A DNA stretch of 64,000 nt from Hyphomonadaceae bacterium (GCA_016714495.1 JADKDU010000001.1:248001-312000); one strand, 5' to 3'; shown: positions 35,413 through 45,525, counted from the stretch's first letter. The notes: generated from the sequence alone by a model not told the origin. Program-made: numbers and translations.

Positions 35413-37014
35413 ATGAGCGGCGCCGCCACCGCCGCGCGCCCAGGCGCACTAGCGCCGCCCAAGCCAGGCTCGCGCGAAAGCCTGATGCTGAACATCGGCT
35501 TCATGGCGATGGTCATCGGCATGTTCATGGCGATCCTGGACATCCAGGTCGTCGCCTCCTCCATCCAAGAGATCCAGGCGGGCATTTCGGCTTCGGCTGA
35601 GGAAGTCGCGTGGATCCAGACCAGCTATCTGATCGCCGAGGTGATCGGCATTCCCCTCTCCGGCCTGCTCAATCGCGCGCTGTCGATGCGGCGGCTGTTC
35701 GTATTCTCTGCAATTGGCTTCACGATCTCCAGCACACTCTGCGCGCTGGCGTGGGACCTTAACAGCCTGATCGTCTTCCGCTGCATCCAGGGCTTCCTCG
35801 GCGCGGCGATGATCCCGACGACTATGGCCGCCGCCTTCACGCTGTTCGGTCCCAACCGCTCGATGGGGCAGCAGGTCGTCATCGGCATGGTGGCGACGCT
35901 CGCACCGTCGATCGGCCCCACGCTCGGGGGCTGGATCACCGAGCATACGAGCTGGCACTGGCTGTTCCTGGTCAACGTCATTCCCGGCATCATCTCTGCG
36001 ACACTGGTGTGGCGCTTGATTCCGAAACAGCCGACGCAGCTCAGCCTGATCCGCAACATTGACGTCATCGGGCTTGCTGCGATGGCCTTATTTCTTGGCG
36101 CGTTCGAATACGTGTTCGAGGAGGGCCCGGCCGCCGGGTGGCTTGAGGACGACCATCTCGTGATGTGGATGTTCCTCTGCTCGCTGGGCGGCGTGATATT
36201 CTTCTGGCGCGCTTTCACGCGAAACAACCCTGTAGTGGACCTCAAGGTCTACAAGGACCGCAACTTCGCTGTCGGTTCGCTATTCGCCATCCTCATCGGC
36301 TTCGGTTTGTTTGGTTCGGTCTATCTGACGCCCCTCTTTCTCGGCACGGTCCGCGGCTATAGCCCGCTGCAGATCGGGCAGATCATGAGTGTCGCCGGCA
36401 TCGCCCAATTCCTCGGCGGCCCGATAGCCGGAGCGGTGATGCGGCGCGTTGATCCACGATACGTGATGGCGTTTGGCCTGTCGCTCGCCGCAATCGGACT
36501 GTACTGGAACAGCTTCCTGACGGCGGACGCCTCGTTCGATGAACTTTTCTGGCCACAGGCGTTGCGCGGCGCGGGGCTCATCATAACGATGGTGCCGTCC
36601 AACTTCGTGGCGCTCGGCACGCTAAGTCCCATGCAGATACCCAACGCCGCCGGGCTATTCACCGTCTGCCGCAACCTGGGCGGGGCGGTCGGCCTCGCCG
36701 CGCTCAACACTATGCGACTCAACTTCACCAATCTGCACAACCAGGAAATTTCGGCGGGCCTCGACCCGTCGCGGCCGGAGGTGCAGGACTGGCTGGCTCA
36801 GGTCGAAGCGAATCTGCGCGCGACTGGGGTCGCCGATCCGTCAGCCGGCGCCGTCGCTCAGCTGACGCAGCGCATGCAGATCGAATCCGCCGTGATGACG
36901 TTCAACAACCTGTTCCTGATCATGTCGCTCTGCTTCGTTGCGATGCTTTTCATGCTGCCCCTGCTGAAGCGCCCGGCCGCCGCGAATGCCGCCGCCGCCA
37001 AGGAAGCGCACTGA
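35413..37014 (+). CDS. emrB: EmrB/QacA-family (DHA2) drug:proton antiporter
   Basis: A 533-residue major-facilitator transporter with 14 predicted helices, matching the DHA2 (EmrB/QacA) group that exports hydrophobic drugs in exchange for protons. Typical features: 'MAILDIQVVASSIQEIQAG' (motif D1 region LDIQVV), 'WIQTSYLIAEVIGIPLSG', 'RCIQGFLGAAMIPTTMA', and the motif C-like 'LAPSIGPTLGGWITE'. It follows emrA with a five-base gap. Its TGA directly abuts the reversed TCA stop of the sensor kinase gene. Substrate range is unknown. Confidence 0.92.
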   Translation: MSGAATAARPGALAPPKPGSRESLMLNIGFMAMVIGMFMAILDIQVVASSIQEIQAGISASAEEVAWIQTSYLIAEVIGIPLSGLLNRALSMRRLFVFSAIGFTISSTLCALAWDLNSLIVFRCIQGFLGAAMIPTTMAAAFTLFGPNRSMGQQVVIGMVATLAPSIGPTLGGWITEHTSWHWLFLVNVIPGIISATLVWRLIPKQPTQLSLIRNIDVIGLAAMALFLGAFEYVFEEGPAAGWLEDDHLVMWMFLCSLGGVIFFWRAFTRNNPVVDLKVYKDRNFAVGSLFAILIGFGLFGSVYLTPLFLGTVRGYSPLQIGQIMSVAGIAQFLGGPIAGAVMRRVDPRYVMAFGLSLAAIGLYWNSFLTADASFDELFWPQALRGAGLIITMVPSNFVALGTLSPMQIPNAAGLFTVCRNLGGAVGLAALNTMRLNFTNLHNQEISAGLDPSRPEVQDWLAQVEANLRATGVADPSAGAVAQLTQRMQIESAVMTFNNLFLIMSLCFVAMLFMLPLLKRPAAANAAAAKEAH

Positions 37015-38658
37015 TCAACCCAGCGGTCCTTCGGGCTTCAGCCTGAACGTCGCGATCAGCCCGTCGGGCGTATAGTTACGCGCCACCTTTCCGCCCAGCG
37101 TGCGCTCGATCATCATCTCGATCAACGAAGACCCGAAGCCTGTGCGTTCTGGCGGCTTCGGCGCCGGCCCGCCCTCCTCGCGCCACTCGAGCACGAGCCC
37201 GCCATCCACCTGCCGCGACCATGACATGCGCACGCGCCCGTCTGGGCTCGACCACGCGCCATACTTCGCGGCGTTGGTCGCCATTTCATGGATCACGAGG
37301 CCGAGGGGCTGCGCGGTCGTCGGCGAAACGCTGACGTCCGGACCATCCAGCTCCAGCCGCTCGCGTCCGGCGCCGAAAGGTTCCAGTTGCGTCGTGATCA
37401 AATCGGCCAGCGACACCGCCCCGGACGAGCTCTTCGCCATCATGTCGATCGACTGCCCCAGAGCGTCAAGCCGGGCGACGATGTCATCGCGCAACTGGTC
37501 CACGCTCTGCGCGGAGCGGGCCGACAGCCGCGTCAGCGCCGATGCGATAGCGATCTGGTTCTTGGCCCGGTGCGCCGTCTCGCTCAGCAGCACTGCCTGT
37601 TCCTGCTCATGGTTCAACCGTCGGCGCGCCGCGCGCGTCAGCGTGCCGAGAACGTCGTCCACTTCGCGGACCAGGGAGTGCATCTCGGGCACATCTCCGC
37701 CCGCATCCAGCGCCCGCCCGACAGCCGCTGCACGGCGGATGGCGCCGGCAAGCATTTGGCCAAGCGCCGCGCCGGACAGGATCGTCACGAGAACCACCAC
37801 GATCGTCAGGATCGTGAAATTGCGCCAGCGCTGCGCAGCGCCGGCGTCGAACTCGCCGGACGAAGTCCACACACACGCGCGCCAGCCCCACGGTTCCACC
37901 GTCTCGCTCGTCGTGGAATAGGTGATTCCGTTGATCGCCTGCTGCCGCAGCCCATTCACACCTGCGCCGCATAGCTGCCTGAGCACGCCCTCAGGCCCAT
38001 CGACGGGAGCGGTCCCCGATACGAGTTTTCCCTGACGGTCGAGCACTGCATAGATCCAGCCCTGCGGCGGCAGGTTTTCCTGAAAGATCGGCGCAAGCGT
38101 CGTCACGCTACGCGAGAGGTTCAGCGCCCTGGCGCGCGCGTGACCCGACAGGATGGGCAGGGTGAGATTGAACACGTCTTCCTTGGCGAGGTTGCCGACG
38201 AAAACATCCGACACAACCGGCTGTCCGGTCGCCAGCGCCTGCCGGGCCGGTTCGGGATTGGACAGCGGCGCCAGCGGCGTTCCCCACGGCGCGCGCGTGT
38301 TGAGAATCTGAACCGCATTCTCGTCCACCGCCACAAGGTATGAGCCCGATCCCTTCAGCGCAGCCGAAGCCCGGGCGTGCAGGCGGTCGTATTCCTCAGT
38401 CTCGATCCAACCGCTGGCGGCAAAAACGGACAGGTTCGTCACCATGCTGCGCAGTTCGCGGTCAACAGTGCGGGAGATGGCGCCAACTCCCTGCTCGGCG
38501 CGCGCTTCCAGCTGCCGTCGCGTGACCACGTCTGTCTGAAAAAGCAGGATCGCGACGAACGCAAGCGAAGGCGCCGCCAGAGCCATGATCAAAGCAACGA
38601 TCAGGATGGTGACTGGCGCGCGTGGAGATTGTCTGCCGCTATGTCCCTTTGCGCTCAT
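37015..38658 (-). CDS. HWE/HisKA_2-type sensor histidine kinase (orphan)
   Basis: A membrane sensor kinase of about 547 residues from ATG 38658 (MSAKGHSG). Helix 1 (TILIVALIMALAAPSLAFV) and helix 2 (FTILTIVVVLVTILSGAAL) bracket a periplasmic sensing domain of about 230 residues resembling dCache. The cytosolic part has the phospho-acceptor region 'LLSETAHRAKNQIAIASAL' and an HWE-like ATPase with 'GLVIHEMATNAAKYGAWS' and 'GFGSSLIEMMIE'. The acceptor block reads AHRAKN where many HWE kinases have NHRVKN, so the histidine is retained. No response regulator lies nearby. In alphaproteobacteria such kinases often feed general stress or light pathways; that role is only a possibility here. Confidence 0.87.
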   Translation of the reverse strand: MSAKGHSGRQSPRAPVTILIVALIMALAAPSLAFVAILLFQTDVVTRRQLEARAEQGVGAISRTVDRELRSMVTNLSVFAASGWIETEEYDRLHARASAALKGSGSYLVAVDENAVQILNTRAPWGTPLAPLSNPEPARQALATGQPVVSDVFVGNLAKEDVFNLTLPILSGHARARALNLSRSVTTLAPIFQENLPPQGWIYAVLDRQGKLVSGTAPVDGPEGVLRQLCGAGVNGLRQQAINGITYSTTSETVEPWGWRACVWTSSGEFDAGAAQRWRNFTILTIVVVLVTILSGAALGQMLAGAIRRAAAVGRALDAGGDVPEMHSLVREVDDVLGTLTRAARRRLNHEQEQAVLLSETAHRAKNQIAIASALTRLSARSAQSVDQLRDDIVARLDALGQSIDMMAKSSSGAVSLADLITTQLEPFGAGRERLELDGPDVSVSPTTAQPLGLVIHEMATNAAKYGAWSSPDGRVRMSWSRQVDGGLVLEWREEGGPAPKPPERTGFGSSLIEMMIERTLGGKVARNYTPDGLIATFRLKPEGPLG

Positions 38659-38778
38659 GGCGCTGTGTGCCAACCCAACCCAAGAACCCCGTAAGCGTCT
38701 GACCCTATGGTAACAGCTCCAGCGCCTCCAGCACACAGGACAAGTCCAAGAGCGATTTTGCCTCGGATCCGCTTATGG

Positions 38779-39516
38779 TTACTCGAGGTGAAGATAAGCC
38801 GGATCGAACGCGGATATTTCCGCCAGCCGATCGCGGTCGAGCAGATCGATTGCGCCTTTGCGATACTCGGCGGTCTTGTCTTCCGACAGGCGTCGGAAAG
38901 TGCGGTTCACGTGGATAACGCTGATGCCGAGGATGTCAGCGAAGTCTTCTTGGTTGAGCGGCAGCTCGATCGTCCGACCACGCATTTGTCCAATTGCGGA
39001 CAATCTGGCTTCCAGCTCGCAAAGCGCATGCGCCAGCTTCTCCAGGCTATCGCGCCGGCCAAGCGACACCACGCGTTCGGCCAGGATCGAATCTTCCTGC
39101 CCCATTGTCCAGGCGATGGCGGCGGCAAGGCCGGGATGGCGATCGAACAACTCGGAGCCCAGGGGCGCCTCGATACGGATCAGGCTCACCGGCGTGCGCG
39201 CTGTAAGATCGAAGCTCGATGCTTTGAACAAGAGGCTGTCGGCGCAGAGTATGTCGCCGGGCAGCGCATAGTTCACTATCTGGCGACGACCTGAAGCGAG
39301 TCCGCGCGAGCGAAACACCCAGCCGGATTCGACCATGTAGATTTGCGGGCAACGCTCGTTTTCCTTTACGATCGCCCGGTTGGCGGAAATCTCGACGCGG
39401 TCTCGCGCCAGCGCTTTCACGTCGCGCACAAGCACGTCCGACAGGCTGCCGAGATTGGTCATTTTGCGGCGCAGCAGTTCAGCTGCTTTTTCGATGGGAG
39501 ATTCTGGCCTTTGCAT
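38779..39516 (-). CDS. Crp/Fnr-family transcriptional regulator
   Basis: A 245-residue regulator with an N-terminal cyclic-nucleotide-binding-like beta-roll ('NERCPQIYMVESGWVFRSR', 'QIVNYALPGDILC') and a C-terminal Crp-type winged helix ('LPLNQEDFADILGISVIHVNRTF' shortened here, then 'RLSEDKTAEYRKGAIDLLD'). There is no N-terminal cysteine cluster like that of Fnr, so iron-sulphur oxygen sensing is unlikely. The effector cannot be predicted. I chose ATG 39516 (MQRPES); the frame remains open upstream to 39954, but that part is not family-like. It lies downstream of clpB's promoter region on the opposite strand. Confidence 0.87.
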   Translation of the reverse strand: MQRPESPIEKAAELLRRKMTNLGSLSDVLVRDVKALARDRVEISANRAIVKENERCPQIYMVESGWVFRSRGLASGRRQIVNYALPGDILCADSLLFKASSFDLTARTPVSLIRIEAPLGSELFDRHPGLAAAIAWTMGQEDSILAERVVSLGRRDSLEKLAHALCELEARLSAIGQMRGRTIELPLNQEDFADILGISVIHVNRTFRRLSEDKTAEYRKGAIDLLDRDRLAEISAFDPAYLHLE

Positions 39517-40053
39517 TGTGCCCAGGTCTGTCAAAGAACGATCCAGCTGCGGCGAGCAGCACCAGCTTCCAAATCGGATGACGCGGGCAGCACTGCGTAG
39601 ATCCGCGGACGAGGAATTATCGCGCTGGTCGGCATATTCGCACCTTTGGTCGTAAGTCCGCCCGACTAGCTCACAACAAGGCAACGCGACTTTGCGCAGA
39701 TTAGTTCCATGAAAAAAAACATAAGAAAACCAACCCTGGGGAAGCTGTCGTGTGCTCCTTGCTTTCGCCGCAACAAGCCATGGCAGCTTGGTGTTCGCCC
39801 AGCCCGATAATGGCGGACGGCTCTGTTGACGCCGGTTTATGCGCGGTCCGCCGTTAGCCGGGCACAACTTCCCGCTGGCGCGCACGACCCCAGTCCGGCC
39901 AACTGGCGGCCTTGACCTCTTGCTTGAAGAAGCAGCGTTCCTAACTCTTGCCATGGATCAATACCGCTGCCTCAGGGGGCGATATTACCCAACGGGACGC
40001 CGGTCTCCGGGTCCCCGTACCTGCCGACTGCTTCTTATAAGGGTCACCCATTC
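39517..40053. other. 537-base divergent intergenic region (Crp gene / clpB)
   Basis: This region holds the promoters of the Crp-family gene (minus) and clpB (plus). Open frames are present by chance but carry no recognisable protein. An A-rich block lies near 39710-39730. TTGACC (39912) and CTTGAA (39923) are possible -35 elements for clpB, but no matching -10 is visible at the right spacing. Confidence 0.4.
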
Positions 40054-42684
40054 ATGGACTTCGAACGCTATACAGAGCGCGCCCGCGCAGCCGTTCAAAG
40101 CGCCCAGACGAGCGCGCTTGCCGGCGGCCACCCACAAATCCTTCCCGAACACCTCATCAAGGCGATGTTCAACGACCGGGATCGCCTCGCGCTGAATCTC
40201 ATCCGCGCAGCAGGCGGCGATCCCGACCTCGCGCAAGCCAGTATCGACAAGCATCTTGCCGCCCTGCCCCGTTCGACCGGCGGCTCCCAGCCCGGCCTGA
40301 GCCAGGATCTTGCACGCCTGTTCCAGCTGGCGGAAGAAGACGCTAAGAAGGCCGGGGATGAATACGTCACCACCGAACGGCTCCTGCTCTCGGCCACCAA
40401 GCTCAAGGGTAAGGCCGCCGATGCGCTGACCGCCGCTGGCGCTACCACCAACGCGCTGGTGAAAGCCATCGCCGAACTGCGCAAGGGCCGCACCGCCGAC
40501 ACGGCGACTTCCGAAGAGAAGTACGAAGCCCTCAAGAAATACGCCCGCGACCTCACCGAGGCGGCGCGTGAAGGCAAGCTCGATCCCGTGATCGGCCGCG
40601 ACGAGGAAATCCGCCGCTGCATCCAGGTTCTCAGCCGCCGCACCAAGAACAACCCCGTCCTCATCGGCGAACCCGGCGTCGGCAAGACCGCCATCGCCGA
40701 GGGCCTCGCCCTGCGCATCGTCAATGGCGACGTGCCGGAGAGCTTGAAGGAGAAGAAGCTTCTCGCGCTCGACATGGGTAGCCTGATCGCAGGCGCCAAA
40801 TTCCGCGGCGAGTTTGAGGAACGCCTGAAATCAGTCCTGCAGGAAGTAACGCAGGCGCAAGGCGAGATCATTCTCTTCATCGACGAAATGCACACCCTGG
40901 TCGGCGCAGGCAAAGCCGAAGGCGCGATGGACGCGTCCAACATGCTGAAGCCCGCCCTCGCGCGCGGCGAACTACATTGCGTCGGCGCGACCACGCTGGA
41001 GGAATACCGCAAGAACATCGAGAAAGACGCCGCTCTCGCGCGCCGCTTCCAGCCGGTGTTCGTCGGTGAGCCGTCAGTCGAGGACACGATCTCGATCCTG
41101 CGCGGCCTGAAGGAGAAGTACGAGGTCCACCACGGCATCCGCATTTCGGACGCCGCCATCGTCGCCGCCGCGACGTTGTCGAACCGCTACATCACGGATC
41201 GATTCCTCCCCGATAAGGCCATCGACCTAATGGACGAAGCCGCCTCGCGCCTACGCATGGCGGTGGAATCCAAGCCGGAAGAACTCGACGAGATCGACCG
41301 CCGGCTGATGCAGCTGCGCATCGAGGTCGAGGCGCTGAAGAAAGAAAAGGACGACGCCTCGCGTGATCGCCTGAAGCGGCGTGAAGCCGAGATCAGCGAG
41401 CTGCAGGCCAAGTCCGACGAGATCACCGCCGCCTGGAAGGGCGAGAAGGATCGCCTCGCCGGCGCTACCAACGCCAAGGAACGCCTAGACCGCGCCCGCG
41501 CCGAACTGGCTGATGCTGAGCGCCGCTCCGACTGGGCGCGCGCCGGCCAGATCAAGTATGGCGACATCCCTGCGCTCGAAAAACTGATCGCCGCCGCCGA
41601 AGGCAAGGAAGCCGACGTGGACGACAAGGACGCGAAGGCTCCCCTCGTGAAGGAAGTCGTCGACGCCGAAGCCATCGCGGCCGTCGTTTCGCGCTGGACC
41701 GGCATCCCCGTCGACAAGATGATGGAAGGCGAACGCGAGAAGCTGCTTCACATGGAAGACGCGCTGCGCAATCGCGTGGTCGGCCAAGAAGACGCGCTCG
41801 AGATCGTCGCCAACGCCGTCCGCCGGGGCCGCGCCGGCCTGCAGGACCCGAACAAGCCGATCGGTTCCTTCATGTTCGTCGGCCCCACCGGCGTCGGCAA
41901 AACCGAACTCACGAAAGCCCTCGCTGAATTCCTGTTCGCCGATGAACACGCGGTGCTCCGCATCGACATGTCGGAGTACATGGAGAAACACGCCGTCAGC
42001 CGCCTTATCGGCGCGCCTCCGGGTTATGTCGGCTATGAGGAAGGCGGCGCGCTCACCGAAGCCGTCCGCCGCCGTCCGTATCAGGTCATCCTGTTCGACG
42101 AGATCGAGAAGGCGCACCCGGACGTGTTCAACACGCTGCTGCAGGTGCTCGACGATGGCCGTCTGACGGACGGCCAGGGCCGCACCGTGAATTTCAACAA
42201 CACGGTCATCATCATGACGTCCAATCTCGGCGCCCACGCGCTGGCGGAGGACAAGTCTGAAGGTGAAATATCAGGCCAGGCCCGCGATGCGGTCATGGAG
42301 GCCATCCGCGCGCACTTCCGCCCCGAATTCCTGAACCGCGTCGACGAGATCGTCTTCTTCAGACGCCTCGGCCGCACGGAGATCGACCGTATCGTCGGCG
42401 TGCAGCTCAAGCGCCTTGAGAAGATCCTCGCGGACCGTCGCATCACCATCAAGCTCGACGACGACGCCAGCCATTGGCTCGCCGACCGCGGTTACGATCC
42501 GGTCTACGGTGCTCGCCCGCTCAAGCGCGCGATCCAGAAGGAGCTGCAGGACCCCCTCGCACGGCTCATCCTGGAAGGCCGCATCAAGGATGGCGACGAC
42601 GTGAGGGTGACCGTCGACAAGGAAACCAGCACGCTCGCCTTGAACGGCGTCCCCGCGCAGATGAAGAAGGCGGCGATGAACTAG
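40054..42684 (+). CDS. clpB: ATP-dependent chaperone ClpB
   Basis: ClpB is the hexameric AAA+ disaggregase that, with DnaK, rescues aggregated proteins after heat stress. The 876-residue protein has the N-domain repeats (FERYTERARAAVQSAQ, 'LPEHLIKAMFND'), the first AAA+ domain with Walker A 'GEPGVGKTAIAEGLA' and 'ILFIDEMHTLVGAG', the coiled-coil M-domain (residues ~410-530), and the second AAA+ domain with 'GPTGVGKTELTKALAEF' and 'VILFDEIEKAHPDVFN'. Length and order are normal. It is alone on the plus strand. Confidence 0.96.
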   Translation: MDFERYTERARAAVQSAQTSALAGGHPQILPEHLIKAMFNDRDRLALNLIRAAGGDPDLAQASIDKHLAALPRSTGGSQPGLSQDLARLFQLAEEDAKKAGDEYVTTERLLLSATKLKGKAADALTAAGATTNALVKAIAELRKGRTADTATSEEKYEALKKYARDLTEAAREGKLDPVIGRDEEIRRCIQVLSRRTKNNPVLIGEPGVGKTAIAEGLALRIVNGDVPESLKEKKLLALDMGSLIAGAKFRGEFEERLKSVLQEVTQAQGEIILFIDEMHTLVGAGKAEGAMDASNMLKPALARGELHCVGATTLEEYRKNIEKDAALARRFQPVFVGEPSVEDTISILRGLKEKYEVHHGIRISDAAIVAAATLSNRYITDRFLPDKAIDLMDEAASRLRMAVESKPEELDEIDRRLMQLRIEVEALKKEKDDASRDRLKRREAEISELQAKSDEITAAWKGEKDRLAGATNAKERLDRARAELADAERRSDWARAGQIKYGDIPALEKLIAAAEGKEADVDDKDAKAPLVKEVVDAEAIAAVVSRWTGIPVDKMMEGEREKLLHMEDALRNRVVGQEDALEIVANAVRRGRAGLQDPNKPIGSFMFVGPTGVGKTELTKALAEFLFADEHAVLRIDMSEYMEKHAVSRLIGAPPGYVGYEEGGALTEAVRRRPYQVILFDEIEKAHPDVFNTLLQVLDDGRLTDGQGRTVNFNNTVIIMTSNLGAHALAEDKSEGEISGQARDAVMEAIRAHFRPEFLNRVDEIVFFRRLGRTEIDRIVGVQLKRLEKILADRRITIKLDDDASHWLADRGYDPVYGARPLKRAIQKELQDPLARLILEGRIKDGDDVRVTVDKETSTLALNGVPAQMKKAAMN

Positions 42685-42909
42685 GAAGAATCCGGCTCGC
42701 GATCCAACCATCGCCAGCCGGAACCTGTTTCGCGTACTGCACGAAGCTTTCCGCGCGTCGGCGTGGAATATGTTACTGAAGTGTCACGGGCGCGTATAAC
42801 CCGCTCCGCATGGGGCAGGCTGTCGTTGCGTCACGCATTGTCCGCCAGGCGCGCGCAACCCAGCTTGTCTTCCAGAGATTGCCCAGATGCGATCGTTGGA
42901 GGGACGCGT

Positions 42910-45465
42910 ATGCTTCGTACACTGAAGTCTGTCATTCTTGCTGGCGTGGCCGCGACCCCGCTGCTGCTCGGTGTGGCGATGGCGCAGCAGACGCCGCCCG
43001 CGAGCGAGGACATCGTCATCGTCACCGGCACGCGTGTTGAAAACCGGTCGGCGCTCGATACGGCCGTGGCCGTCGACGTTGTGTCAGCGGACGTTCTCGA
43101 AAGCGGCGGCGTCACCGAGGTGAACCAGGCGCTGTCAATCGCGCTGCCCTCTTTCAACTTCCCCCGCCCCGCGCTGAACGATGGCACGGACACGATCCGC
43201 CCCGCTACGCTGCGCGGCCTCTCGCCCGACCAGACGCTGGTGCTCGTCAACTCCAAGCGCCGCCATGCGGCCTCGCTGGTCAACGTCAACGGCTCGATCG
43301 GCCGCGGCTCGTCCTCCGTAGACATGAACACCATCCCGACCTCCGCCATAAGCGCAGTCGAGGTCCTGCGCGACGGCGCCTCGGCGCAGTATGGCTCGGA
43401 CGCCATTGCCGGCGTCATCAACGTCCGCCTGCGTGAAGAGAACAGCGGCGGCAACATCACAGCGTCCTATGGACAGCGCGAAACCAGCTACGACGTCCCC
43501 ACCAACCCCTTCCCGGCCAGTCTCGGCCTCGCCGCCGCCCCGGCGACCCTCAGCCGGGACCGCAGCGACGGCCGCACACAGACGGTCGGCGGGTGGGTCG
43601 GCCTGCCGCTCTTCACCGAGCAGGGCTTCGTGACGGTCTCGGCCGAATACAAGCATCAGGACCACACAGAACGCAGCGGCTACGACACGCGGCAGCAATA
43701 CGCCTTCGTAGGCGGCAATCCGGACCCGCGCGAAGCGAACGCCAACCGCTGGAACGCCTGGACGGGCGAGCCGGACATGGACCAGTACACGATCCTCGCC
43801 AACGCCGGCTATGATATCGGCCAGGGCGCGGAACTGTATGGCTGGGCAAGCTACCAGAACCGCGAGGCTGTCTCGGCCGGCTTCTTCCGCCGTCCGCTCG
43901 ACGACCGGAACATTTCGTCGATCTATCCCGACGGCTTCCTGCCGAAGATCAACCCAACCGTCACTGATTACTCGGGCGCGTTCGGCACGCGCTTCACGCT
44001 CGCCGACTGGGACCTGGATACGTCGCTGGTCTACGGCAAGAACAAGATGGAATTCGACATTGTCAACACGCTGAACCGTTCGATCGGGCCGACATCGAGC
44101 AAGGTGTTCGACGCCGGCGGCTTCGAATACGAGCAAGCGGTGTTCAACTTCTCAGGCGTCAAGCAGTACGAGATCGGCGCCGCGACGCCGCTCAACGTCG
44201 CCGCTGGTGTCGAATGGCGCCGCGAGCGCTACGGCATCTTCGCCGGCGAACCGGATAGCTACCGCAATGGCGGCGTCCTTCTTCCGATCAACACGGGCGG
44301 GTGCACACTCGGCGCTCTTGGAACAACCGGCTATGCCGCAGCGCAAGTCGCGGGCGGATGTGCAACCCCGTCGGGCGCCCAGGTGTTCCCGGGCTTCCGT
44401 CCGTCGAACGAAGTCGGCGCCGATCGCGACGCCGTCGGCGTCTATATCGATCTTGAAGCCAACCTCACCGACGCCCTCCTCGTCTCCGCCGCCGCCCGCG
44501 CCGAAAGCTATTCAGACTTTGGCGACACGGCGACAGGCAAGCTCTCCGCTCGCTACGACTTCAACGACATGTTCGCCCTGCGCGGCTCGGTTCAGAACGG
44601 CTTCCGGGCGCCGTCACTGCAGCAGCAATTCTTCGCCACAACGTCGACGAATTTCATCGACGGCGTGCCGTTCGAGATCACGACCTTCCCGGTCTCGGAT
44701 CCTGTAGCTATCGCGCTTGGCGCACAGCCGCTCAAGGCTGAAGAGTCGATCAACTATTCCGTAGGCGCCGTCATTCGTGTCGGCGATCTCAACATCACGA
44801 TTGATGGCTACCGCATCGACATCGACGACCGCATCGTGCTGTCGGAGAACTTGACCCAAGCCAACGTCCGCACCTTCCTGCAGAATCAGGGCTTCGTCGG
44901 CGTCGGCGGCGGGCGCTTCTTTATCAACGGCGTCGATACGGAAACACAGGGTGTCGACATCGTCGCCAACTATTCGCTGCCCGAGATGTCCTACGGCAAG
45001 TTCGGCTTCACTTTCGGCGCCAACTTCACCAACACCGACGTCACGCGCGTTCCCGCTCTCCCGGTGCTGTCGGCGCTAACCCCGCCGCCTGAACTGTTCA
45101 GCCGCGCCAACGTTCTGGCGTTCGAAGAGGGCCAGCCCAAGGATAAGTACACCTTCGGTGTGAACTGGGAGATGGGCGCCTTCAGCGCTGGCGCTCGCGC
45201 TATCCGCTACGGCGAGGTGCTGGCGCCGGGCACGAGCGCCGCGCAGGACTTCCAGATGTCGCCGAAGACGGTGCTCGATCTCGACGCCTCCTGGCAGGCG
45301 ACGGACATGGTCAAGCTCACAGTCGGCGCCGACAACGTCTTAGACCAGTATCCGGATGCGCTGAGGCCATCTCTCAATACGACGAACAACACGCCGTTCA
45401 CGTCGATCGCGCCGTTCGGCTATTCGGGCCGCTTCGTCTACGCTCGTGTCGGCGTCGACTTCTAG
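42910..45465 (+). CDS. TonB-dependent outer-membrane receptor (large type)
   Basis: An 851-residue outer-membrane receptor. ATG 42910 follows GGAGG; the signal peptide ends 'LGVAMAQQ'. The TonB box region is 'EDIVIVTGTRVENRSAL'. The plug domain has 'ALPSFNFPRPALNDGTDTIR' in part (LPSFNFPRP), 'LRGLSPDQTLVLVNSKRRH' and 'EVLRDGASAQYGSDAIAGVI', all characteristic of this widely distributed TBDR subgroup. The C-terminal beta-barrel ends 'GRFVYARVGVDF', with terminal Phe for BAM recognition. The ligand is unknown; nearby genes give no decisive clue. It is convergent with the soluble TonB-C protein, with two terminator hairpins between. Confidence 0.93.
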   Translation: MLRTLKSVILAGVAATPLLLGVAMAQQTPPASEDIVIVTGTRVENRSALDTAVAVDVVSADVLESGGVTEVNQALSIALPSFNFPRPALNDGTDTIRPATLRGLSPDQTLVLVNSKRRHAASLVNVNGSIGRGSSSVDMNTIPTSAISAVEVLRDGASAQYGSDAIAGVINVRLREENSGGNITASYGQRETSYDVPTNPFPASLGLAAAPATLSRDRSDGRTQTVGGWVGLPLFTEQGFVTVSAEYKHQDHTERSGYDTRQQYAFVGGNPDPREANANRWNAWTGEPDMDQYTILANAGYDIGQGAELYGWASYQNREAVSAGFFRRPLDDRNISSIYPDGFLPKINPTVTDYSGAFGTRFTLADWDLDTSLVYGKNKMEFDIVNTLNRSIGPTSSKVFDAGGFEYEQAVFNFSGVKQYEIGAATPLNVAAGVEWRRERYGIFAGEPDSYRNGGVLLPINTGGCTLGALGTTGYAAAQVAGGCATPSGAQVFPGFRPSNEVGADRDAVGVYIDLEANLTDALLVSAAARAESYSDFGDTATGKLSARYDFNDMFALRGSVQNGFRAPSLQQQFFATTSTNFIDGVPFEITTFPVSDPVAIALGAQPLKAEESINYSVGAVIRVGDLNITIDGYRIDIDDRIVLSENLTQANVRTFLQNQGFVGVGGGRFFINGVDTETQGVDIVANYSLPEMSYGKFGFTFGANFTNTDVTRVPALPVLSALTPPPELFSRANVLAFEEGQPKDKYTFGVNWEMGAFSAGARAIRYGEVLAPGTSAAQDFQMSPKTVLDLDASWQATDMVKLTVGADNVLDQYPDALRPSLNTTNNTPFTSIAPFGYSGRFVYARVGVDF

Positions 45466-45488
45466 GCGGACTGAACCCTCCCAAGGAG

Positions 45489-45514
45489 AGCGCCCCATCA
45501 CATAGGGCGCTTTC
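45489..45514 (+). terminator. Terminator-like hairpin after TonB receptor
   Basis: Perfect 7-base stem AGCGCCC (45489-45495) with GGGCGCT (45505-45511), nine-base loop, then TTT. A modest rho-independent terminator for the receptor gene. Confidence 0.55.
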
Positions 45515-45525
45515 ACGGAGAAACG

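Noticed and set aside
39517..39954. N-terminal extension of the Crp/Fnr protein by 146 residues
   Set aside because: The residues are unlike the family and ATG 39516 starts the usual N-terminal region.
39892..40053. A heat-shock (sigma-32) promoter for clpB
   Set aside because: CTTGAA occurs at 39923 but no CCCCAT-like -10 lies at the required spacing; the call would be speculative.
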